From: an uncultured Ruminococcus sp.
GTDB taxonomy: Bacteria > Bacillota > Clostridia > Oscillospirales > CAG-272
Assembly (NCBI GenBank): GCA_902778205.1
Contig: CACYWX010000284.1
Span: 1-9,223, forward strand
Direction: 5' to 3'
DNA length: 9,223 nt
This document shows positions 1 through 6,318 of the stretch, piece after piece (within the stretch, counting starts at the first letter, position 1; every line of letters begins with the position of its first letter). Made by a program: the position numbers and the translations under genes. The notes beneath the pieces are model-generated. The model saw nothing but the letters and a program-made list of their open reading frames with translations. It was not told the origin of the DNA and did not search any database.

Positions 1-23
1 TCTACCAAATGAGCTAAATCCGC
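1..23 (-). tRNA. partial tRNA (5' part only), possibly tRNA-Gly
   Basis: The minus strand reads GCGGATT (acceptor), TA, then GCTC and a D-loop ATTTGGTA followed by GA, which is the first 23 nt of a tRNA. The window edge cuts it before the anticodon, so its identity cannot be read. A GCGGA acceptor and a place last in a Val-Asp-Phe cluster fit glycine, but that is a guess. It starts only 3 nt past the 3' end of tRNA-Phe, so it is very likely cotranscribed with it. Confidence 0.75.
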
Positions 24-26
24 ATA

Positions 27-99
27 TGCCTCCGGTCGGAATTGAACCAACGACACGGGAATTTTCAATCCCCTGCTCTACCAACTGAGCTACAGAGGC
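27..99 (-). tRNA. tRNA-Phe (anticodon GAA)
   Basis: A 73-nt cloverleaf is visible on the minus strand. Acceptor GCCTCTG pairs with CGGAGGC (one G-T pair), U8-A9 is present, and the D stem is GCTC/GAGC. Anticodon stem GGGGA/TTCCC encloses loop TTGAAAA, giving anticodon GAA. The T arm is GTTGG-TTCAATT-CCGAC and the discriminator is A. No CCA is encoded after the discriminator (the next bases are TAT), so a CCA-adding enzyme must mature it. It is the third gene of the Val-Asp-Phe-(Gly?) cluster. Confidence 0.97.
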
Positions 100-124
100 A
101 AACCGATCCGTCAAATGATCGGAA

Positions 125-198
125 CGACCCGGACGAGACTCGAACTCGTGACCTCTAGCGTGACAGGCTAGCGTTCTAACCAACTGAACTACCGGGCC
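125..198 (-). tRNA. tRNA-Asp (anticodon GUC)
   Basis: A 74-nt cloverleaf on the minus strand. Acceptor GGCCCGG pairs with CCGGGTC, and the D stem is GTTC/GAAC with a 9-nt loop. Anticodon stem CTAGC/GCTAG encloses CTGTCAC, giving GUC. The T arm is ACGAG-TTCGAGT-CTCGT. Discriminator G is the usual aspartate identity base. CCA is not encoded (TTCC follows). It lies 25 nt upstream of tRNA-Phe and 27 nt downstream of tRNA-Val in the direction of transcription. Confidence 0.97.
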
Positions 199-225
199 AT
201 ATGCCAGGCGATTGCCCGGCACAAG

Positions 226-298
226 TGGAAACAACAGGGCTCGAACCTGTGACCCTCTGCTTGTAAGGCAGATGCTCTCCCAGCTGAGCTATGCTTCC
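226..298 (-). tRNA. tRNA-Val (anticodon UAC)
   Basis: A 73-nt cloverleaf on the minus strand. Acceptor GGAAGCA pairs with TGTTTCC, and the D stem is GCTC/GAGC. Anticodon stem TCTGC/GCAGA encloses CTTACAA, giving UAC. The T arm is ACAGG-TTCGAGC-CCTGT and the discriminator is A. CCA is not encoded. It is the first gene of the cluster, about 80 nt downstream of a perfect promoter. Confidence 0.97.
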
Positions 299-382
299 TT
301 CCGTCCGTCCGCGCCCTCCGGATCGCTCCTTCCGGGCAGACAAACGAGTCGCTTCTTCGGGCTTTTCCCGCCGACGGATGGT

Positions 383-411
383 ATTATACCACAACGCCCG
401 CCCTCTGTCAA
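383..411 (-). promoter_or_regulatory. consensus sigma-A promoter of the tRNA cluster
   Basis: On the minus strand, TTGACA (411-406) and TATAAT (388-383) are separated by exactly 17 bp, a perfect match to the vegetative sigma consensus. It points toward tRNA-Val with a leader of roughly 75-80 nt. A consensus promoter of this strength is typical of stable RNA operons. It lies back to back with the promoter of the propeller gene. Confidence 0.9.
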
Positions 412-458
412 GCGTTTTGTGCAAAAAAGTGCCGCTGTCCAGGTTTTTTTGCTCCCGC

Positions 459-487
459 TTGCTTTTTTCCGCAAAGGGCGGTATAAT
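459..487 (+). promoter_or_regulatory. sigma-A promoter of the beta-propeller gene
   Basis: TTGCTT (459-464) and TATAAT (482-487) are separated by 17 bp on the plus strand. The ATG at 530 follows about 40 nt after the -10, leaving a short leader that contains the ribosome binding site. The -10 is perfect and the -35 matches 4 of 6 positions. Confidence 0.75.
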
Positions 488-529
488 GGGGACGGATCCA
501 TCCCGCTCCGCGGTTCAGGAGGAAAAATC

Positions 530-1705
530 ATGCGTATCATCACGCCGGACGACGGCTTCCACTACTTTTTCGGATACTACGACCTCATGCCCTTCGATTC
601 GACGGAGACAAAGCACCTCTGCCACCGGGTCTGCTTCATGGACAGACTCCCGGAGCCTGAAGACCGGGCCGAGCTGGGTGAGCTCGATCTGAATACGGGC
701 GCGTTCACTCCCTTCGCCGAAACCGCCGCCTGGAACTTCCAGCAGGGAGCCATGCTCAGACGGTATCCCGCGGATGATCCGGCCGGGGATCACACGGTCC
801 TGTACAACGTCCGGGATTCGTCGACGCCCTCCGGCTTCGCGGCGGAGATCCTCGACACGGCCACCGGCAGAACCCGCAGGCTTCCCGCTCCGGCGGCGGA
901 TGTGTCCCGGGACGGACGTCATTTGCTTTCCGTCAATTTCAGCCGCATTTTTGATTTCCGGCCCGGCTACGGCTACGCGGGAGTCCCGGATCCCTGGGCG
1001 GATGCAGGCGCTCCGGAGGACGACGGGGTGATGCTTGTGGACGCGGAAACCGGGGAGAGCCGCCTGCTGCTGTCCTACGCCCGGATCCGGAGGGAATTTC
1101 CCCAGGCGCCCTTCTCCGACGGGAAGCTGCTGGTGAACCACATCACCTTCAATCCGGCGGGGGACCGGTTTTTGTTCCTGCTGCGCAATTTTCCCGAGCC
1201 CGGACGGCGCGGATGGAAAACCCAGCTCATCGTCTCGGACCTTGCCGGGAACATGAAGAAGCTGACGGACTACTGCCTCAACTCCCACTACCACTGGAAG
1301 AACGACCGGGAGATCCTCATCGTGTCCTCGGCCGCCACGGAGGAGGATTCCTTCGGCCTGTGGCTCATGAACGCCGACACCGGGGAGCGGAGCCGTCTGC
1401 CGGAGCCGAATCCTCCCTTCGACATCCACTGCATCTATTCGCCCGACCGCCGGTGGATCGTCGGGGACAGCTACCCCGGGGGACGTGCCGGCGCGACCCG
1501 CAGTCTCTGGCTCATCGACACGGAGCGGGGCGTCATGACGGAGCCGGTGCGGGTGGACACGGTGATCCCGCCTGTTGTGGACATCCGGTGCGACCTGCAC
1601 GTGCGCTGGAGTCCGTCGGGGCGGCTTTTGAGCTTCGATTCCACCCACACGGGGCGGAGGACCGTGGTCCTTGTGACGGCGGAGGAGATCGGCGCGGCGG
1701 AATGA
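530..1705 (+). CDS. beta-propeller protein, oligogalacturonate lyase-like / TolB-like family
   Basis: This is a 391-residue protein with no signal peptide, so probably cytoplasmic. The ATG is chosen because AGGAGG (517-522) sits 7 nt upstream; the open frame runs further back but only through the promoter and tRNA-Val. Repeated blade-like strands of the form DxxTG...SxDGRxLLSV, FNPAGDRFLFLL, YSPDRRWIVGDSY and RWSPSGRLLSFDS indicate a six- or seven-bladed WD40-like propeller. Conserved-looking blocks are FGYYD (14-18), WNFQQG (68-73), NFSR (136-139), HITFNP (204-209), SHYHW (252-256), DIHCIYSPD (298-306) and DIRCDLHVRW (351-360). Known family: oligogalacturonate lyases have a similar length (about 390 residues) and a His-rich metal site in a propeller. 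Here H204, H253, H255, H300 and H357 could form such a site, but I cannot align them to the known ligands. Enzyme activity is therefore an inference; a non-catalytic TolB-like propeller remains possible. It has its own promoter and is 102 bp upstream of a binding-protein gene. Confidence 0.8.
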   Translation: MRIITPDDGFHYFFGYYDLMPFDSTETKHLCHRVCFMDRLPEPEDRAELGELDLNTGAFTPFAETAAWNFQQGAMLRRYPADDPAGDHTVLYNVRDSSTPSGFAAEILDTATGRTRRLPAPAADVSRDGRHLLSVNFSRIFDFRPGYGYAGVPDPWADAGAPEDDGVMLVDAETGESRLLLSYARIRREFPQAPFSDGKLLVNHITFNPAGDRFLFLLRNFPEPGRRGWKTQLIVSDLAGNMKKLTDYCLNSHYHWKNDREILIVSSAATEEDSFGLWLMNADTGERSRLPEPNPPFDIHCIYSPDRRWIVGDSYPGGRAGATRSLWLIDTERGVMTEPVRVDTVIPPVVDIRCDLHVRWSPSGRLLSFDSTHTGRRTVVLVTAEEIGAAE

Positions 1706-1737
1706 GGGCATTTCTCCCGTTTTTGTGTGGATTTCCC

Positions 1738-1766
1738 TTGACAAAGCGGGGCTGTTTGGCTAAAAT
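1738..1766 (+). promoter_or_regulatory. consensus sigma-A promoter of the solute-binding lipoprotein gene
   Basis: TTGACA (1738-1743) and TAAAAT (1761-1766) are spaced 17 bp apart. The expected start is the A of GTACAGGAA (1771-1779), giving a leader of about 35 nt that ends in AAAGGG (1794-1799), 8 nt before the ATG. The stretch from the -35 through ATTTTAAGAAA (1786-1796) is closely repeated ahead of the gene at 6319. The gene is thus expressed independently of the upstream propeller gene. Confidence 0.88.
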
Positions 1767-1807
1767 GATGGTACAGGAAACCGATATTTTAAGAAAGGGT
1801 TTATAAA

Positions 1808-3313
1808 ATGAAAAGAAACGCGCTTGTCTGGCTTCTGATTGCCGCCATGCTGCTGCCCGCTTTTTCCGCCTGCTCCGAGAGCGCGGAGAACAGCGGCGCG
1901 GAAACGACCTCCAACGGTTCCGCGAACACGCCCTCCGAGGTGGTTGAGACGGAGGAGGAGGAGCCCGAGATGGGTCTGGATACGGCGAAGCTGCTGTACG
2001 CGGACCGGAATTACGACGGCTACAACTACCGCATCGCGGACCGGGCCTCCGGCGACTGGATGACCTTCGACGTATCAGCCGAGGAGCTGACCGGCGAGGT
2101 CATCAACGACGCCGTGTACAACCGGAATCTGGTCCTGGAGGACACCATGGGCATCAAGATCGTGGAAGCTCCCATGGATTCCGTCACCAACACCGTCAAG
2201 ACCTCCATCACGGCGGCGGCGGACGACTACGACATCTTCACCGACGGCCTGAACTCCCTGGCACCCCTCGTGACCCAGAACCTGATCATGGACTTCAACA
2301 ACGTCCCCACCATCCATCCGGAGAACGCCTGGTGGGATCAGGCCCTGTATAAGGATCTGTCCGTGGGCGGCGGCTCCTACATGATGACCGGCGACATCTC
2401 CGTCATGGACAACTACGGCACCTGGTGCTACCTGTTCAACAAGCAGCTCATCACCGACTACTCCATGGAGAATCCCTACGATCTGGTGGACTCCGGCAAG
2501 TGGACCCTGGACAAGCACAACGAAATGGCCAGGACCGCGACCCAGGACACGGACGGCGACGGCAAGTGGACCATGGCGGATACCTACGGCTACGTGACCG
2601 AGACCTACAACAACTTCGCCATGTGGTCCTGCTTCGGCTACCGCATCTGCGAGAAGGACGAAAACGACCTGCCCTACTTCACCTACGACGGCGACAATCA
2701 GGTAACGGCCCTCATGCGGGTCATCGAGTGCCAGTACGCCGACTTCACCAACATGGGCTCCAAGTCCTCGGTCACCGGCGGCGGCTCCTTCCAGGACAAC
2801 ACCCGCGAGAACCAGTTCGCCATCGGCCGGGCCCTCTTCTACTACGCCGGCATGCGCAACGTGACCCTGTTCCGCGAGGCGGACACCGACTTCGGCATCA
2901 TCCCCGCTCCGAAGGAGAACGAAGAGCAGGCTCAGTACTACTCCTCCTACAGCGTGTACAACCTGACCGCCTACTCCCTCCCCGTCACCATTCAGGACGC
3001 GGCGAAGGTGGGCGACATCACCGAGGCCATGGCGCATCTCTCCGTCTACACCCTGACGCCGGCCTACTACGATCAGACCCTGATCGGCAAGTCCACCCGC
3101 GACGTGGAATCCGAGCCCATGATCGCCCTGATCATGAACACGAGAAACTTTGACCTGGGCGTCTGCTTCGACTGGGGCTCCTCCTTCTCCTCCATGACCG
3201 GCATGACGGTTCCGGATACCGTGGCCTCCAACTTCGCGAAGGGCAAGAAGGTCGCGAACAAGTCTCTGGAAAAGTTCCTCGACAAGCTGGCCGAGGCGCA
3301 GGGACGGGGCTGA
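1808..3313 (+). CDS. extracellular solute-binding lipoprotein (family 1, carbohydrate-type)
   Basis: A 501-residue surface lipoprotein expected to capture a sugar or oligosaccharide for an ABC importer. The N-terminus has KR, a hydrophobic segment (residues 5-19) and lipobox FSAC with the lipidated Cys at 22. A Ser/Thr/Glu-rich tether follows (about 23-57), then the two-lobed binding fold. Typical family pieces are AADDYDIF (138-144) and a lobe-crossing YGTWCYLFNKQL block. The segment QDTDGDGKWTMAD includes DxDxDG at 247-252, with Asp 12 residues on at 258: an EF-hand/dockerin-like calcium loop. The C-terminal part (DLGVCFDWGSSFSS, then a Lys-rich end) resembles clostridial binding proteins of about 450-550 residues. 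Codons end almost always in C or G (GAC, AAC, TTC, TAC), more strictly than in the neighbours, which with the consensus promoter suggests high expression. No permease or ATPase gene is in the window, so the transporter partner and the ligand are unknown. Confidence 0.93.
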   Translation: MKRNALVWLLIAAMLLPAFSACSESAENSGAETTSNGSANTPSEVVETEEEEPEMGLDTAKLLYADRNYDGYNYRIADRASGDWMTFDVSAEELTGEVINDAVYNRNLVLEDTMGIKIVEAPMDSVTNTVKTSITAAADDYDIFTDGLNSLAPLVTQNLIMDFNNVPTIHPENAWWDQALYKDLSVGGGSYMMTGDISVMDNYGTWCYLFNKQLITDYSMENPYDLVDSGKWTLDKHNEMARTATQDTDGDGKWTMADTYGYVTETYNNFAMWSCFGYRICEKDENDLPYFTYDGDNQVTALMRVIECQYADFTNMGSKSSVTGGGSFQDNTRENQFAIGRALFYYAGMRNVTLFREADTDFGIIPAPKENEEQAQYYSSYSVYNLTAYSLPVTIQDAAKVGDITEAMAHLSVYTLTPAYYDQTLIGKSTRDVESEPMIALIMNTRNFDLGVCFDWGSSFSSMTGMTVPDTVASNFAKGKKVANKSLEKFLDKLAEAQGRG

Positions 3314-3591
3314 TACTAATCTCAAGCTAAAAAGGACACGCGGCTTCTTGAAAGAAGCCTGGCAAGAACTTCTGAAATGGATAGGGTTTAGCACTCCCAA
3401 TGACGAGCAGTCGATACCTTGGCACACCAATTTAGCCATCCAACCTTATCAGAGTTATTGTACGCGAGCTCATCGCAAGGCGATTCGCACTCTACATGAA
3501 GCGTTCAAACTCATGAAGTTAGCTTTTTAGACCGAGAATAGTATGGCGCAGGGTGGATGCCCGTCTGACCGGACAACAACAGAAAAAAACA
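3314..3591. other. spacer with a stretch of unlike composition and a 60-codon open frame
   Basis: From the stop of the lipoprotein gene to the first terminator there is no recognised gene. About 3314-3540 is visibly richer in A+T than everything around it. It contains a perfect hairpin, GGCTTCT-TGAA-AGAAGCC (3342-3359), without a following T run. A short plus-strand frame (3348-3530, TTG start, 60 codons) reads MKEAWQELLKWIGF and ends FKLMKLAF; it lacks a visible ribosome binding site. It could be the remnant of an inserted element, a dispersed non-coding repeat or a small unknown gene. I do not recognise the peptide and assign no function. Confidence 0.4.
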
Positions 3592-3640
3592 GCGCGGCGG
3601 AGCCGTCCGGGATGATCCGGATCGCTCCCCGCGCTTTTTT
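3592..3640 (+). terminator. bidirectional intrinsic terminator after the lipoprotein gene
   Basis: A long stem pairs GCGCGG (3592-3597) with CCGCGC (3629-3634) and continues as GGAGC (3599-3603) with GCTCC (3624-3628) across one bulged C. It is capped by an inner stem TCCGG/CCGGA (3606-3610 with 3617-3621). Six T follow on the plus strand (3635-3640). Seven A precede it (3583-3589), so on the minus strand it also has a T run. It can therefore end both the lipoprotein transcript and the convergent GH2 transcript. Confidence 0.85.
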
Positions 3641-3663
3641 CGCTTTCACCCGGCACATTACAT

Positions 3664-3712
3664 CGGAGCCGGTACGTCCCCGAAAGGATGCGTACCGGCT
3701 CCGTCTTTTTTT
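3664..3712 (+). terminator. second, perfect intrinsic terminator (plus strand)
   Basis: A perfect 13-bp stem, CGGAGCCGGTACG (3664-3676) with its complement at 3691-3703, encloses a 14-nt loop. It is followed by TCTTTTTTTTT and a further T run up to 3720. The T run on the plus strand means it acts on transcription coming from the lipoprotein side. It ends directly against the stop codon of the convergent GH2 gene (TAA at 3722-3720), protecting that gene from antisense read-through. Confidence 0.85.
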
Positions 3713-3719
3713 TGCTTTT

Positions 3720-4877
3720 TTACAGCTCCAGCTCCGCTCTCAGTCCGGATTTCGTCCCCGCGTAGAGGGTCACGGGACCACCGTTCACCCGCACGTAGAC
3801 CACGGCACGGCCGCAAAGCGTGGAGCGGGTGTGGGACGAATAGGGCGTCAGATCGTCCGGGCGTCCGTTCTCGATGCCGAGGATCTCCCCGTCCCCGAGG
3901 ATCTGAACCGTCACGTCCTCGTCCGCGAAGACCGGCGTTCCCGCGGCGTCCGTCAGAAGGATCTCCGCCTGAACGAGGCTTCCGCGCTCCGGGGCGGCGG
4001 TCAGGGTCAGACGGGCGGCGGGACCGGGCGTCATGAGAACGTCCTCCGCGCCGGGTACCGTGACTTTCAGCTCCCCGTCCTCATAGGGCACCTCCCACAT
4101 GACCCGGTATCCGTCGCCGTCCTTCGCCGGGGACTTCTTCCCGAGGGAGCGGCCGTTCAGAAACAGCTCGGCCTCCTCCGCGGCGGTATAGGCGGAGACC
4201 CGCATGAGAGGATGGTCCGGGTCCGTCAGACGGGGATCGGGTACCTCTTCGGGCTCTCCTTCCCTCCGGCGGCGCGGCATGGGAGGCATGGGCGGCCACT
4301 TGCACCAGGCGAAGCGCTCGATGCCGGGCCATTCCCAGCGGATCAGCGCGGGACAGGCGGCCAGCTTCACAAAGGGCTCGCCGGAGTCATCCCACATGGC
4401 CCGTCTGTGCCACCAGTCCGGCTTCGGGAAGCCCGCCAGGTCCATGACCCCCGCCTGGGAAATGCGCCTCGGCCAGCCGGGACACTCCCCGAGGAAATCC
4501 ACGCCCGTCCAGAGGAACTGCCCGCAGATATAGTCGTTGTCCCGCACATACGCCCATTCCCGGGCGCCCTTGCCGTTCTCCGAGCCGTAGATCACCCGGC
4601 CCGGGTATTTCGCGTGGTCCTCCCCGTAGAACTGCTCCTTGTAGTTGTAGCCCACCGCGTCCAGCACGTCGGCATAGCCCGTCCGGTTGGAGAGCTCCGG
4701 GAAGGACAGGGCGGAGGTGACGGGGCGGGTGGTGTCCAGGGCGTGGACGATGTCCGTCAGCTCCTTCGCCACCACGGCCAGGCGGGAGGCGTCCGGCTTC
4801 TTCGGATCGTATCTTCGCTCGGCGGAGGGCTTTCCGTTGTCGTTGTTGCCCAGCACCTCGTCGAAGAGAGGCGTCAC
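3720..4877 (-). pseudogene. GH2 C-terminal fragment (up to 385 residues)
   Basis: After the duplication the correct GH2 frame resumes at VTPLFDEVLGN and runs to the TAA at 3722-3720. It carries the nucleophile E501 (restored numbering) and the two C-terminal domains. There is no Shine-Dalgarno sequence. The only start-like codon at the junction is a GTG (4877-4875) overlapping the TGA of the upstream fragment as GTGA, so translation would need coupled reinitiation. The next in-frame ATG (VMDLAGF) is deep inside the barrel. Confidence 0.65.
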
Positions 4878-4897
4878 GTAGGGATCACGTAGGGATC
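4874..4897 (-). repeat. 11-bp tandem duplication inside the GH2 gene
   Basis: The unit CACGTAGGGAT occurs at 4875-4885 and again at 4886-4896, and the periodicity extends one base on either side. Eleven is not a multiple of three, so the extra copy shifts the frame. A single copy gives NDPYVTPLFDEV, matching GH2 expectation after WSIGNEIDYP. The pattern is that of a replication-slippage event, reversible by loss of one copy. Confidence 0.93.
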
Positions 4898-6091
4898 GTT
4901 GGGGTAGTCGATCTCGTTGCCGATGCTCCAGAGGATCACCGAGGGGTGGTTCCGGTCCCGCTTCACCATGGCCTCCAGATCCGCCCGGTGCCATTCCGGA
5001 AAGTCGGCGGCGTATCCGAACCGCTTCGGCGGGTAGACGTTGTGCCCCTGCCACCACTTGTTCTTCGGGCCCTCCCATTCGTCGAAGGCTTCGTCCATCA
5101 CCAGAAAACCCATCTCGTCGCAGAGCTCCAGCAGGTGGGAATCCGGCGGATTGTGGGCCGTGCGGAGGGCGTTGCATCCCATCGCTTTAAAACGCGCCAG
5201 CCGTCTGGCCCAGACCTCCTTCGGCACCGCCGCGCCCAGGGCTCCCGCGTCGTGATGCACGCAGACGCCCTTCAGCTTCATGGATTCCCCGTTCAGGAAG
5301 AAGCCGCGGTCCCCGTCGAAGCGGATCGTACGGATGCCGAAGGGGATCCGTACCTCGTCGGTTGAGGCGCCGCCCTTCCGCGTCCGGCAGACCAGCGTGT
5401 AGAGGAAGGGATCCTCGGGGGACCAGAGCCGGGGTTCGGGTACCTCCATGCGGACCTCTCCCTTTTCACCGGATCCGGACACATACGCCGCCTCCTCCCT
5501 GCCGGGCGTCAGAAGACGGAACTCCGCCCCGTCCGCGCCTAGGGTCTCGTAGGAGATTTTCAGCGACGCGCCCTCCGGACCCGCGGACTCCGTGACGGCG
5601 AACACCCCGTCCTTCTCGAAGCACACGGGATCGGCGATTTCCAGCTCCACGTCCCGATAGATGCCGGAGCCCGTGAACCAGCGGGAATCCGCCGTCTCCT
5701 CGTGCTCCACCCGGACGGAGAGGACGTTCTCCCCGGGCCGGACAAAGGGCGTGATGTCGTGGGTGAAGGTGGAATAGCCGTAGGGCCGCTTTCCCAGATA
5801 GTTGCTGTTGATCCAGACGGCGGCGTTTTTGTAGATCCCTCCGAAGGTGACCCGGACCCGCTTTCCCGCGGTGTCCTGCGGCAGAATAAAATGCTTCCGG
5901 TACCAGGCCGTGCCGCCGGGGAGATAGCCGGTCCCGCTGGAATGCTTCCGGTCGAAGGGGAAGGCCACGGACCAGTCGTGGGGAAGCGTCACCCGCGGCC
6001 ACGCCCTGTCGTCCCAGCCCATGTAGTCCGCGCCCGGCTCGTCTCCCAGATGGAAGAGCCAGTCCCGGTTGAGATTTGTGTAAACGCCCAT
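4874..6091 (-). CDS. GH2 N-terminal fragment (405 residues) as actually encoded
   Basis: Translation from the RBS-supported ATG reads through the sugar-binding domain, the immunoglobulin-like domain and the first part of the TIM barrel, including the acid/base E393. It then enters the second copy of the duplicated 11-mer, reads IPT and stops at TGA (4876-4874). The fragment keeps all ligand-binding parts of the N-terminus but lacks the nucleophile and half of the barrel. It is probably unstable or inactive unless the frame is restored by slippage. Confidence 0.75.
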   Translation of the reverse strand: MGVYTNLNRDWLFHLGDEPGADYMGWDDRAWPRVTLPHDWSVAFPFDRKHSSGTGYLPGGTAWYRKHFILPQDTAGKRVRVTFGGIYKNAAVWINSNYLGKRPYGYSTFTHDITPFVRPGENVLSVRVEHEETADSRWFTGSGIYRDVELEIADPVCFEKDGVFAVTESAGPEGASLKISYETLGADGAEFRLLTPGREEAAYVSGSGEKGEVRMEVPEPRLWSPEDPFLYTLVCRTRKGGASTDEVRIPFGIRTIRFDGDRGFFLNGESMKLKGVCVHHDAGALGAAVPKEVWARRLARFKAMGCNALRTAHNPPDSHLLELCDEMGFLVMDEAFDEWEGPKNKWWQGHNVYPPKRFGYAADFPEWHRADLEAMVKRDRNHPSVILWSIGNEIDYPNDPYVIPT

Positions 6092-6126
6092 GAATAACCT
6101 CCGCGCTGTGAAATCTGTCCGCTGAC

Positions 6127-6155
6127 AGCATACCATAAAAACGCTCTCTGCGCAA
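6127..6155 (-). promoter_or_regulatory. putative sigma-A promoter of the GH2 gene
   Basis: On the minus strand, TTGCGC (6155-6150) and TATGCT (6132-6127) are 17 bp apart, with a TGG just ahead of the -10. The leader to the ATG at 6091 is about 30 nt and carries GGAGG. The match is moderate, weaker than the promoter of the divergent lipoprotein gene, which may leave room for an activator. Confidence 0.6.
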
Positions 6156-6245
6156 GGGGCGAGACGTTTTTCCCGCAGAATCCACAAACGCGGAGGGTGT
6201 GTTCTGTTGAATCACGACAAAAATAGTCTTGTTGCAAATCTATGC

Positions 6246-6274
6246 TTGACAAACGGGGATTTATACGCTACAAT
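6246..6274 (+). promoter_or_regulatory. consensus sigma-A promoter of the propeller/binding-protein lipoprotein gene
   Basis: TTGACA (6246-6251) and TACAAT (6269-6274) are 17 bp apart. The sequence downstream repeats that of the 1738 promoter: GTACAGGAA begins after the same 4-nt gap (6279-6287), then ATTTTAAGAAA (6292-6302). The predicted start in both cases is the A of GTACAGGAA. The leader ends in AGGAGG (6307-6312), 6 nt before the ATG. Confidence 0.88.
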
Positions 6275-6318
6275 ATTCGTACAGGAACTACATTTTAAGA
6301 AAAAAGAGGAGGCCCGCG

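Larger units (their letters stand above)
3720..6091 (-). pseudogene. glycoside hydrolase family 2 (beta-galactosidase-like), frameshifted by an 11-bp tandem duplication
   Basis: The ATG at 6091-6089 has GGAGG (6102-6098) 6 nt upstream. The frame breaks at 4874-4897, where an 11-bp unit is duplicated; with one unit removed the gene is 787 codons (786 residues), a normal length for cytoplasmic GH2 enzymes. Restored domain order: sugar-binding jelly roll (about 5-165; LPHDW, GGTAWYRKHF, RWFTGSGIYR), immunoglobulin-like domain (about 170-275), TIM barrel (about 280-590; LKGVCVHHD, RTAHNP at 310-315), a bacterial domain with ELFLNGRSLG (N642), and a C-terminal domain with GIENGRPDD (E737). The acid/base is E393 in WSIGNE and the likely nucleophile is E501 in YGSENG, following known GH2 chemistry (retaining, two Glu). 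No signal peptide, so cytoplasmic action on imported beta-linked oligosaccharides is inferred. Beta-galactosidase is the likeliest activity, but other GH2 specificities cannot be excluded. The break lies between the two catalytic Glu, so neither half should work alone. Confidence 0.9.

Noticed and set aside
212..529. Upstream in-frame extension of the propeller protein
   Set aside because: It would translate antisense to tRNA-Val and both divergent promoters; the ATG at 530 has AGGAGG 7 nt upstream and directly begins the domain.
515..1744. 409-codon minus-strand frame opposite the propeller gene
   Set aside because: It covers the promoter of the next gene and is an Arg/Gly/Pro-rich shadow without start signals.
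3342..3359. Hairpin just after the lipoprotein gene as its terminator
   Set aside because: The stem is only 7 bp and is followed by TGGCAAG with no T run; two proper terminators lie downstream.
2075..3439. 454-codon minus-strand frame opposite the solute-binding gene
   Set aside because: Codon-bias shadow: low-complexity Gly/Val/His-rich product, no start signals, and it is overlapped by a clear lipoprotein gene.
3543..4892. 449-codon plus-strand frame opposite the GH2 gene
   Set aside because: It runs through two terminators and the antisense of well-defined GH2 motifs; there is no RBS.
4874..4897. Programmed ribosomal frameshifting to join the GH2 halves
   Set aside because: There is no slippery heptamer or downstream pseudoknot, while an exact 11-bp duplication fully explains the shift.
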